Shown here piece by piece: positions 15,971 to 22,960 of a DNA stretch of 24,343 nucleotides. Position 1 is the first letter of the stretch. Each line of letters opens with the position of its first letter. The stretch comes from JAOAFZ01 sp964412815 (lineage in GTDB: Bacteria; Patescibacteriota; Microgenomatia; UBA1406; GWC2-37-13), in assembly GCA_964412815.1 (NCBI GenBank), contig CAYPQF010000025.1:1-24343 (forward strand). Reading direction: 5' to 3'. The translations under genes were made by a program, and so were the position numbers. The notes below the pieces were generated by a model. That model was not told where the DNA came from and searched no databases. It saw nothing but the letters and a program-made list of their open reading frames with translations.

Positions 15971-17173
15971 TTAACCCGCCATCACCAGTTTTGTGACTTC
16001 AGCCAGACATTCAGCAGCGGCTTGCGGTGTGTACTGCGACATAATCTGTTTCGATCGCTCACCCATCATCTGAATTGACGCTGGATTGTCTAGAAACTTC
16101 TGCATCAGGTCAGCCAATTCATTTGCACTATCGGGCTGAAACACATAACCATTTTCCCCATGCACTACCAATTCTGACGTGCCTGCCCCTTTAGAACAGA
16201 GGATTGGTTTACCCAGTAGCATTGCTTCTAAGGTGACCACGCCCCAGGTATCTTCCATAGTTGGAAAGACGAATACATCCGCACTCTGAAAGTAACTGCC
16301 AATCTGATCGTAGCTGACCCGTCCGATCCACTGCACGCGATCGCTCAAACCATGCTCATCACAGAATGTTTTCAATTCTTCTTCTTGAGAACCATTACCG
16401 ACTACCTGTAAGGTGTAATGGGTATAGCCTCGTGTTTGCAGCATGGAACAGGCTTCTAGCAGGATAGGCAATCCCTTGCGGGGAATGATATGTCCGACGA
16501 ACAAAAATAGCGGACGTATTAAAGCAGATAAATCGTTTTCAGGCTTGCCTGTACCCGGCAGCGTTTTCTCATCAGGAATTTCGTAAGGCTGTACAAATAC
16601 TCGTTTCGGGTTGGCATACAACAGTGTAATCAGATACTCTTTCCCAGCCTGACTGTTGGTGATGCAAGCATCGGCAAGCCAAACCATGATCCTCCGGACG
16701 AACAATCGTAGGGGTGAATTCCTGTAGTCTACTCCGGTCGAACTCCCTTCATAAGCAATGATTACTCTCCACCCCATTAGTGGCTTTAAAGCCAACGCTA
16801 GAATTGTCCAAACACCAAAAGAACTGGAAAAGATAACTTTTGGTTTCAGCTTTACAAGGTGTTTGACAATTCCGGGTGACAGATATGTAAAGTTATCGCC
16901 GTAACTCTCTGCGCTCTGATTAATTTCAATGACACGAACACGTCCAATCACTTCGACTTGAAATGATCCCTCCAAACCTTTCGCAAAGCCGGGATGTAGC
17001 CCTGTAAACACAGTTGTGTTTGGAAACAACTGAGCAAATTGACTTAAAGTAGGTTGCCAATAAAACCAGGCTATCGGTAATAACCAAGCAACGTAAACAT
17101 CATTAAAGCTTTGCATAGTTAGAAGAGAATGAGAGACCTTAAATTTGTAATCAGAATAGAAAGATCCCGACAA
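15971..17173 (-). CDS. GT4-family glycosyltransferase, start uncertain (TTG or ATG)
   Basis: 400 residues from a TTG at 17173, or 381 from the ATG at 17116. The TTG has AGGA six bases upstream, in the 20-bp gap after the preceding gene; the ATG has nothing comparable, so TTG is preferred, though the ATG start would leave a normal GT4 N-terminus. The C-terminal domain shows FLFVGHIIPRKGLPILLEA (223-241), VVGNGSQEEEL and the acid pair D308-x7-E316 in EDTWGVVTLEAM. The N-terminal domain lacks the usual GG loop and carries a hydrophobic stretch (about 120-140) that could associate with the membrane. It is predicted to be a retaining sugar transferase in the same operon as its neighbours. Confidence 0.83.
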   Translation of the reverse strand: MSGSFYSDYKFKVSHSLLTMQSFNDVYVAWLLPIAWFYWQPTLSQFAQLFPNTTVFTGLHPGFAKGLEGSFQVEVIGRVRVIEINQSAESYGDNFTYLSPGIVKHLVKLKPKVIFSSSFGVWTILALALKPLMGWRVIIAYEGSSTGVDYRNSPLRLFVRRIMVWLADACITNSQAGKEYLITLLYANPKRVFVQPYEIPDEKTLPGTGKPENDLSALIRPLFLFVGHIIPRKGLPILLEACSMLQTRGYTHYTLQVVGNGSQEEELKTFCDEHGLSDRVQWIGRVSYDQIGSYFQSADVFVFPTMEDTWGVVTLEAMLLGKPILCSKGAGTSELVVHGENGYVFQPDSANELADLMQKFLDNPASIQMMGERSKQIMSQYTPQAAAECLAEVTKLVMAG

Positions 17174-17193
17174 GTTAAATCCTGCTTGAGGAT

Positions 17194-18177
17194 TTAATCA
17201 ATTCCTTGCTTCGCAAGCTTCTTAAATGCTGATAAGCGGAAATCTCGAATGGTTGAAAATATCTGATTTCCGTGGTACATGGCTCTTAAGTAGATTTCCA
17301 ATCTTTTCAGAGGGGAAGTTAAAGAGAAATATTTTTTAACATCTTCCTCGTATTGGGATTCCACTCCTCCAGTGCGCCAGTAGAGACCTAACCCGATTCC
17401 AAATAATTTATCGGCAAACTTCTTCAAATCCGGAAAGTTTTTGCGTATCCAGTAGCCTGTGAGAACCAGGATACGACCATCTAACCGCTGATTGTCGCTT
17501 CTCAGGGTAAACATATTGCCGCCATGAACTTTTTGAATGACGAGATCCTGATTTAAGAAGAAACCAGGACTCAAGCTCAGAGCAGTCCATTTCACATAAT
17601 AGTCACTAATTCGAGTAATTGCTTCTGGCATCGGCAAAATTTTCTCAACCACCGATCGCCGAAAACACAAGCCAGAAGTTGCGGGGGCAAAGGAAGGGAG
17701 TTTCCCATCTCGGATATTCTCTCTAAAGTCAATTTTGCGAGAGGGTAAGCCTTCGGGATCGCTTCTCAGATATTTTCCAAGGCTGGTGTCAAAAATTCTC
17801 AACGTATGGTAGCACCAACCCAGTTCTGTATCTGCCGTAAAGATGCTGACAATTTTAGCCACTTTCTCCGGTACGCAGGCATCATCTGAATCCAGAATGC
17901 AGATTATATCTCCTGTACAAGCCTTAAATCCGGCATTAAAAGCAGAAGCTTGCCCTCCATTCTCCTTCAGAACAGCGACAATGCGATCGCTATACTTTGC
18001 AATCACCTCACGCGAATTATCAGTTGAACCATCATCCACTACAACAATTTCTGTTCTTGGATAGGTCTGGCTCAATGCACTATCGATGGCTTCCTCTAGA
18101 AAACGACCATAGTTATAGTTATTGATTAAGATGCTAACTAATGGGCTTTCTGGAAGGGGACTGGATGCTGTTGTCAA
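17194..18177 (-). CDS. GT2-family glycosyltransferase with TTG start
   Basis: 327 residues. The GT-A core is complete: SILINNYNYGRFLEEAIDS near the start, VVDDGSTD with D48/D49 for nucleotide binding, NGGQASAFNAG (73-83), and D96-S-D98-D99 as the metal-binding DxD. A C-terminal helical extension follows. It is an inverting nucleotide-sugar transferase. The start is TTG: GGAG lies seven bases upstream, and there is no nearby in-frame ATG or GTG (the ATG overlapping that region is out of frame). It is the first gene of the minus-strand cluster, 20 bp ahead of a GT4 gene, and its promoter must lie in the 598-bp divergent region. The sugar donor is not predictable. Confidence 0.85.
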   Translation of the reverse strand: MTTASSPLPESPLVSILINNYNYGRFLEEAIDSALSQTYPRTEIVVVDDGSTDNSREVIAKYSDRIVAVLKENGGQASAFNAGFKACTGDIICILDSDDACVPEKVAKIVSIFTADTELGWCYHTLRIFDTSLGKYLRSDPEGLPSRKIDFRENIRDGKLPSFAPATSGLCFRRSVVEKILPMPEAITRISDYYVKWTALSLSPGFFLNQDLVIQKVHGGNMFTLRSDNQRLDGRILVLTGYWIRKNFPDLKKFADKLFGIGLGLYWRTGGVESQYEEDVKKYFSLTSPLKRLEIYLRAMYHGNQIFSTIRDFRLSAFKKLAKQGID

Positions 18178-18485
18178 GGCTCATCTCCTGAGTACTAGTG
18201 GCTAATTCCGGGTATTGTAACGATGCATATCAGACGCATATGAATCACGGGCATACACAGTACAATCGTGCCAATCTTGTAAAAACTAAATATATTGTGA
18301 TCCCATAGGTCTACTGTCGTAATTCTACTGAGGTTCTCTCGATACTTTGTTCCAGGTTACGAAGCTCAGAAGCCTAACAGATTAGGGCCATCATTTGGCT
18401 CGCAGTTCGTTGCACAAAACAACATACTAAGTCTTTAGAGTACCGGGAGCAGAAGCTAATTGCATGGTAGCCCAGTTCCTCTTCC

Positions 18486-18505
18486 GAAGAAATTATTATT
18501 TCTTC
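18486..18505. repeat. Perfect 8-bp dyad in the divergent region
   Basis: GAAGAAAT and ATTTCTTC flank a TATT loop, giving a perfect eight-base-pair inverted repeat. It is about 105 bp upstream of the putative -35 box. It could be a regulator site or an RNA hairpin; nothing distinguishes these. Confidence 0.4.
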
Positions 18506-18611
18506 TCGATTTATAAAATTTGTATAAAGCTTAAACGTCAAGACTATTAAAATCTAAGTACTATCCGCTATCTGTAAACATATCGGATTGCCTAACATTG
18601 CATAGAAAAGC

Positions 18612-18639
18612 TTGACAGCGTTAGATAGTGCTTCATAAG
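18612..18639 (+). promoter_or_regulatory. Putative sigma-70-type promoter for the + strand GT4
   Basis: TTGACA at 18612-18617 is a perfect -35 box. CATAAG at 18634-18639 matches four of six -10 positions at a 16-bp spacing. It faces the GT4 gene whose ATG is 137 bp further on, leaving a long leader. Seen by eye only. Confidence 0.4.
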
Positions 18640-18775
18640 TCTGTGTTGTTGCTTCCCTCTTGGAAGTTTTTCAGCATGGATGGGGTGTTAATACTGAGGG
18701 ATGGTTCTGTACAGAGGTTCGTTGCATTCGTCGCTCACCCTGAATTTAAAGTAAGGTTTAAGGGCTGATTGGTCT

Positions 18776-19882
18776 ATGGCTGAGCTTAGTTCTCGTATTG
18801 CTTTTTTTATCGGGGCTTTCGGCGGCGGCGGTGTTGAGCGGATTACGGCTGCTCTTGCCCATAACTTTGTAAAGTTGGGAATCAAGGTGGATTTAGTGCT
18901 GGACAGAGGGGGTAGTCCTCATTTATGGAGGATGCCCTCTGAAACACGTTTTATTGATCTGAAAGCTCCACGTCTGTCCATGAGTTTGCCAGCACTGGTT
19001 CGTTACTTGAAGCAAGAGCGACCCTTTGCGTTGCTGGCAGCCGATCATTACATGAATGAGATCGCTCTCTTAGCAAGAGCGATCGCAGGAGGCTCGACCA
19101 GGGTCGTTGTTGCAGAGCATAATCAACTCTCCCGGGCAGTCCAACGGTCAAACAATCTCAGAAGCCGATTGACTCCTACTGTGACTCACTTTCTGTATCC
19201 GTGGGCAGATGGAATTGTTGCAGTCTCCGAAGGGGTTGCCAAAGATTTAGCCCATACTGCCTCTCTGCCCCTCGATCGCATTCAAACTATTTATAATCCA
19301 GTGATTACGCCTGAGATGTTGAACAGTGCTGAGGAGCCTGTGGAACATTCCTGGTTCAATTCGCAGGACATCCCAGTCGTCTTAGGTGTCGGCAAATTAG
19401 AAGCACAAAAGGACTTTCCCACTCTGATTCGTGCTTTTGCTAAGGTTCGCCAGGTTAGACCTGCACGTCTTGTCATTCTAGGTTGGGGACCCGATCGCCC
19501 TCAGTTAGAGGCATTAATCCAGGAATTAGGACTGCAAGAAGACGTTGACTTACCCGGCTATGTGCAAAATCCCTATGCCTATATGGCGCGATCGTCTGTC
19601 TTCGTTCTATCCTCAGCCTGGGAAGGGTTACCCACTGTTCTAATTGAGGCAATGGCGTTGGGAGTTCCGGTTATTTCAACTGACTGTGAAAGTGGCCCTT
19701 CAGAGATTTTAGCAGATGGAAAATACGGTTATCTGACTCCGGTTGGCAACAGTGAGGCTTTGGCAGATGCGATTCTGGAAGTTCTAGCAGGTCATCAAAA
19801 ACCCTCTGATCCAGCCTGGTTGAACCAATTTGGTTTAGAAACCGCAACTCAAAATTATTTGGGTATTTTGGGAATTGCATAG
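18776..19882 (+). CDS. GT4-family glycosyltransferase (paralogue of the gene at 14760)
   Basis: 368 residues, GT-B fold. The N-terminal loop GAFGGGGVERI (13-23) and VVVAEHNQLSR (110-120) precede a C-terminal domain with VGKLEAQKDF (205-214), the E283-x7-E291 pair in WEGLPTVLIEAM, and a P-E-I-L-type sugar-phosphate loop (SGPSEILADGKYG). At 234-239 it reads ILGWGP where nearly all GT4 proteins, including its paralogue at 14760, have an acidic residue (ILGDGP or ILGEGP); this is unusual but not in the catalytic acid pair. It is a predicted retaining transferase. It is read from the divergent region and followed 88 bp later by a GT2 gene on the same strand. No strong ribosome-binding site is visible; AAGGG lies about 12 bases before the ATG. 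Confidence 0.87.
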   Translation: MAELSSRIAFFIGAFGGGGVERITAALAHNFVKLGIKVDLVLDRGGSPHLWRMPSETRFIDLKAPRLSMSLPALVRYLKQERPFALLAADHYMNEIALLARAIAGGSTRVVVAEHNQLSRAVQRSNNLRSRLTPTVTHFLYPWADGIVAVSEGVAKDLAHTASLPLDRIQTIYNPVITPEMLNSAEEPVEHSWFNSQDIPVVLGVGKLEAQKDFPTLIRAFAKVRQVRPARLVILGWGPDRPQLEALIQELGLQEDVDLPGYVQNPYAYMARSSVFVLSSAWEGLPTVLIEAMALGVPVISTDCESGPSEILADGKYGYLTPVGNSEALADAILEVLAGHQKPSDPAWLNQFGLETATQNYLGILGIA

Positions 19883-19970
19883 GTTCATTGCAGTTAATGA
19901 GTTTGAATACTTTTTCTTGATTTTTGTCGTATTGGTTACTTCACCACAACACTATTTCACTACAGAACTT

Positions 19971-20825
19971 ATGGCTACACAAAGCATTATCCGCTTATCC
20001 GTTATTATCCCTTGCTTTAACGATGGAAAATTTATTGAAGAGGCAGTGGCAAGTGTTGAAGTAGCTTCAAAACCTGCTTATGAAATCATTATTGTAAATG
20101 ATGGTTCCACAGACCCAGCAACTTTACAGATTCTAGATGGATTGAGAGAGAAGGGTTACAAGGTCATTAATCAAGAGAATCACGGGCCCGCTGCTGCCCG
20201 TAACACCGGAATTAGAGCTGCGCAGGGAGAATATATTCTTCCTGTCGATTCGGATTGCCGAATTCATCCGGAGTATATGTACCGGGGAATGGAAATTCTG
20301 GATCAGCATCCTGATGTAGCTGTTGTTTACGGTGATATTGAACTGTTTGGAGAACAAACGGGGATACGGCGAGTTCCAGACTTTAATCTCACCTGGCTTG
20401 TCAATCACAACTACATTGATAACTGCGCGGTGTTTCGGAAATCAGCCTGGGCAGAATGTGGTCCCTATGACGAGGATATGCCTTTTTATGGTTTTGAAGA
20501 TTGGGATCTCTGGTTAAGTATTGCCAAGAAGGGACACCGTTTTTATCACATTCCAGAAGTGTTTGTTGAATATCGAGTGCGACCTGTTTCAGTCAGCACA
20601 GCCGGACGTGGCGAAGAAAAGTCTAAAATCATGTCTCGCTATATTGGTTTGAAACATGCTGCCTGGTTTCCTAAGGAATACCGATATTATTTCAGGCCCT
20701 ACCGTGGTTGGTTACGTATTTGGAACAAATTTCAACTGTTGTTTGACGGGAAGTCGGGTCGAGTCAAGCAAAACTCAATCGTAACTACTCAGTTTGAAGC
20801 ACCGGGAAAACAGGATTACCCATAA
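19971..20825 (+). CDS. GT2-family glycosyltransferase with IS-derived C-terminus
   Basis: 284 residues from the ATG at 19971, chosen because LSVIIPCFNDG, the standard GT2 opening strand, starts right after it; an upstream TTG would add a hydrophobic leader and overlap the previous gene. Motifs: VNDGSTD (42-48), GPAAARNTG (72-80), metal-binding D93-S-D95, and FEDWDLW with E176/D177 near the base position. It is an inverting sugar transferase. From base 20781 (residue 271) the reading frame enters an IS66-type element: the last 14 residues (VTTQFEAPGKQDYP) and the TAA are element sequence. The original C-terminus is lost, but the catalytic core is intact, so activity is possible. The next DNA rightward is insertion-sequence remnant. 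Confidence 0.85.
   Translation: MATQSIIRLSVIIPCFNDGKFIEEAVASVEVASKPAYEIIIVNDGSTDPATLQILDGLREKGYKVINQENHGPAAARNTGIRAAQGEYILPVDSDCRIHPEYMYRGMEILDQHPDVAVVYGDIELFGEQTGIRRVPDFNLTWLVNHNYIDNCAVFRKSAWAECGPYDEDMPFYGFEDWDLWLSIAKKGHRFYHIPEVFVEYRVRPVSVSTAGRGEEKSKIMSRYIGLKHAAWFPKEYRYYFRPYRGWLRIWNKFQLLFDGKSGRVKQNSIVTTQFEAPGKQDYP
20781..20793 (+). repeat. IS66 terminal inverted repeat, left
   Basis: GTAACTACTCAGT, the exact reverse complement of the sequence at 21647-21659. It also encodes the V-T-T-Q residues of the GT2 tail and, on the other strand, contains the ancestral tnpC stop codon (20785-20787). Confidence 0.85.
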
Positions 20826-21561
20826 ACAAATTCACCAAAGCATCAAGAACTGGAATTGCTTATTTTCTCAAGGTAGACAAATAGCCACGAATGCGGCAAA
20901 ACATCGTCGCACCCTCAGCGGAGCGAAAACCGCCCGAAATTTTCTGCTTCAATTTCATCATGCGTAAGTCTCGCCCCGCCTGATTGTTATCAAACGGCAC
21001 CGTAAAGTGCCCCTCCATCAGATACACCATGACTCCTTTGAGCACCGCCCCGTATTGCACCGGACGACTGGCTTCGGCTGGAAACTGTCCTTGATTTTCC
21101 ACCCCACACACCGGACAGGTCTTCACGTGTGCCTGATGCTCGCTCACTTCCATCTGCAACGCTCGCAGGTCGTGCACTTGTCGAGCCACGATGCGTGCAA
21201 CCAGTTCATCCACTAAGGATGCTCCGCATCCCTGGCATTGCTCCACCCGATGCTCCACGACCCAATCGACCTCATCACTCCATTCCAATGTTGTACCCGG
21301 ATGCTCTGCTTGTCCTCCACTGCAGCGTTCACTCTTGGGGCGTAAACTTCGGGTTCGCTTGCCAAATCCATCTCCAGATGCCGGTTTACTGCTATTTCGG
21401 CTATTTTTGCCCAGCTGATTCTCTAACGCTTCTACCCGGGCTTCCAATTGTTCAATCCGTTCCAGCAAGCCTTCGACCAAGGCAATCACAGCCTCTTCTC
21501 CCTTAGCGTACACCGCTCGGATTTCCTCTCGACTGATCTTGGGTCGCTTTCGCTGGCTCAA
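20785..21561 (-). pseudogene. tnpC: IS66 transposase (tnpC) remnant
   Basis: The N-terminal part is well kept: a Leu/Glu-rich coiled coil (about 24-50), the GKNSRNSSKPASGDG linker, and a zinc-binding region (C109/C112, C149/C152). At about residue 184 (near base 21007) the frame jumps from GVMVYLMEG to FTVPFDNNQAGRDLR, which belongs near the end of a full IS66 transposase, so the central DDE region with both Asp residues is deleted. In the retained end, the usual E of NNxxERxLR is Gly. TAA at 20860-20862 stops the frame early, probably from a CAA codon; the next 24 codons (AIPVLDALVNLFMGNP...) still read as normal IS66 C-terminus to a stop at 20785. Inactive for certain. The start is TTG at 21561. 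Confidence 0.85.
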
Positions 21562-21646
21562 TGACGCTTAATCCCTTGAAAACTTTGCTTAGCTATACTC
21601 TAGTCATTTCCTTGCCATTGCTTAGAAACCACCTCTATCTTTTAAG

Positions 21647-21659
21647 ACTGAGTAGTTAC
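21647..21659 (-). repeat. IS66 terminal inverted repeat, right
   Basis: ACTGAGTAGTTAC on the + strand, the exact inverse of 20781-20793. Beyond it the reading changes at once to IS110-type coding sequence. Confidence 0.85.
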
Positions 21660-22017
21660 AGACACTCAAGTCTTTTGCGATTTTTTAACGCAGTATCCTG
21701 ATCTAAAAGCAGCGCAAGCAGCCCCCACAGAGGACTTACTGCCCAGCATTGCCAGCTTTGATGCCAAAATTGAAACGTTGTTTGTTACACACCCGGATGC
21801 CGCCTTGTTTGCGGCACTTTCCGGAGTAGGGCCTCACCTCGCTCCGCGATTACTGGTGGCGTTTGGAGAGCAGCGATCGCGCTTGCAAAGTGCTCAAGAT
21901 CTCCTACGCTATGCCGGAATTGCACCTGTGAAAGCAAGCAGTGGACAGAAATCTTGGGTGCATTCAATACTGAAACACTTGTGCTACATTCTTATCAGCA
22001 AAGTAGAAAAAATCTAA
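21660..22017 (+). pseudogene. IS110-family transposase remnant
   Basis: In one frame this reads VFCDFLTQYPDLKAAQ, then jumps to IASFDAKIETLF...ALSGVGPHLAPRLLVAFGEQ...LRYAGIAPVKASSGQKSWVH. This is the C-terminal Transposase_20 domain of IS110 with its helix-hairpin-helix (SGVGP) and the SSG segment. The N-terminal DEDD (RuvC-like) domain is missing, about 60 residues of the central linker appear deleted near residue PTEDLL (base about 21740), and after WVH (about 21962) the sequence no longer resembles IS110. No start codon belongs to it. It begins exactly where the IS66 element ends. Dead remnant; family assignment is from motif order. Confidence 0.75.
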
Positions 22018-22116
22018 AAAATACTAATAAGAGATCAAAGAATAAATTGTCAATCAATCCCCTTGACTTCGTCGGACTCAGGGCATATTGTTAGCTGTCT
22101 GTTCTGGTTGGTATTG

Positions 22117-22530
22117 TCAAGCTTGGAATAGCAACGCAACAAATTCAGTCGCTTTGACAATTGCAATCGCTTGATATGTCCCCAACGATAAAAGATGTTT
22201 GTCGCCAGTAACAATATGAGTTGCACCACCGACGACAGCACATTCAATAACCATATCATCGTCTGGATCATCATCCACCGCCTTCAATTCTGTAGATATC
22301 TCAACCAACCGAGAAAAGCTACGTACCTCTTCAACGGCTGCTTGTGCCATCTCCTGAGAAAACTTGAATTTGATGATTAACTTCTCAGCAAACTCGTTCA
22401 GAATCTCCTGACAGGTCACAGACTCGACCTGACCGATCTTTGCCAGAGCTAAACACCGAAACGGATTACCGTTTGTGGATAACAACGCAGAAATCAAAAT
22501 ATTGGTATCAAAAACAACAATGTATCGCAC
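22117..22530 (-). CDS. PIN-domain toxin (VapC-like ribonuclease)
   Basis: 137 residues, normal length for a PIN toxin of the COG1569-like group. The acidic metal-binding residues are all in place: D8 in VFDTNILISA, E46 in EILNEF, D91/D92 in DPDDDMVIECA, and D110 in VTGDKHLL. It is a predicted Mg-dependent endoribonuclease that cuts RNA when freed from its antitoxin. It starts with GTG, which overlaps the antitoxin TAG by one base (TAGTG), so translation is coupled to the antitoxin. It sits among dead insertion sequences but is itself undamaged. The RNA target is not predictable. Confidence 0.85.
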   Translation of the reverse strand: MRYIVVFDTNILISALLSTNGNPFRCLALAKIGQVESVTCQEILNEFAEKLIIKFKFSQEMAQAAVEEVRSFSRLVEISTELKAVDDDPDDDMVIECAVVGGATHIVTGDKHLLSLGTYQAIAIVKATEFVALLFQA

Positions 22531-22769
22531 TAATCCTCATGCACCACGTCGTCAATAAAAGCTTCTCGCTCATCCTCAGTCATGGTATCCCAGTTCTGTC
22601 CTCGTTCTTGGGCAACGAGTCTAGCTCTGTCTGCTCCATAGCTAGACAGGGATTCCCACTGCCCCCACTGTTGTAGCAATAAAAATCTAAACAGTTCAAT
22701 CTGTTGCTCACTAGGTAGCTGTTTGACTAACTCAATAACTTGTTCGTTCGTCAGTGTGAAGGTAGGCAT
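22530..22769 (-). CDS. Antitoxin partner of the PIN toxin
   Basis: 79 residues, strongly acidic at the C-terminus (TEDEREAFIDDVVHED) and rich in Gln and Glu, with the helical start LTNEQVIELVKQLPSEQQIELFRFLL. This is typical of small antitoxins paired with cyanobacterial PIN toxins; no recognised DNA-binding domain is obvious. It precedes the toxin with a one-base stop/start overlap. AGGTG about five bases before the ATG is a fair ribosome-binding site. A perfect AACTAGTT palindrome at 22793-22800, about 24 bp upstream, could be an autoregulatory site; this is a guess. Assignment rests mainly on size, charge and gene order. Confidence 0.75.
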   Translation of the reverse strand: MPTFTLTNEQVIELVKQLPSEQQIELFRFLLLQQWGQWESLSSYGADRARLVAQERGQNWDTMTEDEREAFIDDVVHED

Positions 22770-22847
22770 TTTTCACCTTTGGGGGATTACAAAACTAGTT
22801 CTACTCTAAATTAAAGATCTGGAGAGTGGCAAAAATTAACAAAGTAA

Positions 22848-22907
22848 GGAGCCTCTTCTGGTAAACCAAAGGCAGAGTACAACAAAATTGCCTAAGGAAG
22901 AGACTCC
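22848..22907. repeat. Imperfect inverted repeat before the IS256 gene
   Basis: GGAGCCTCTTC at 22848-22858 and GAAGAGACTCC at 22897-22907 pair in ten of eleven positions with a 38-base loop. It lies 53 bp before the transposase ATG. It may be part of the IS left end or a hairpin that limits read-in transcription; a matching right end is missing. Confidence 0.35.
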
Positions 22908-22960
22908 ATGCTGAAACGCATTATCGCGCCATCTGCGGGAGCTATGTTTATTTGTGGTGT

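Larger units (their letters stand above)
18178..18775. other. Divergent intergenic region
   Basis: 598 bp between the minus-strand GT2 operon and the + strand GT4, so it must serve both directions. It contains a direct repeat GCATAT at 18225-18230 and 18236-18241 (11 bp apart, one helical turn) about 50 bp before the GT2 start, a dyad at 18486-18505, and a sigma-70-like promoter at 18612-18639 facing the GT4. The segment around 18500-18560 is AT-rich. No gene is supported. Confidence 0.45.
20781..21659 (-). mobile_element. 879-bp internally deleted IS66-type element
   Basis: It is bounded by perfect 13-bp inverted repeats starting with GTAA, as IS66 ends do. Inside is only a shrunken transposase (tnpC) gene; tnpA and tnpB are absent. 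The left end is inside the GT2 gene and the right end abuts an IS110 remnant. The eight bases on either side (ACTCAATC on the left, AGACACTC on the right) do not match, so the usual 8-bp target duplication is missing. This points to a deletion or recombination after insertion. The element is non-autonomous, but its ends could still be mobilised by a full-length relative elsewhere in the genome. Confidence 0.8.

Noticed and set aside
18464..18553. Short + strand frame starting ATGGTAGCCCAG in the divergent region
   Set aside because: About 29 codons, AT-rich, no ribosome-binding site and overlaps the dyad; probably chance.
21129..21506. 125-codon + strand frame across the IS66 remnant
   Set aside because: It is antisense to clear IS66 transposase sequence, Pro/Ser/Leu-rich with no domain.
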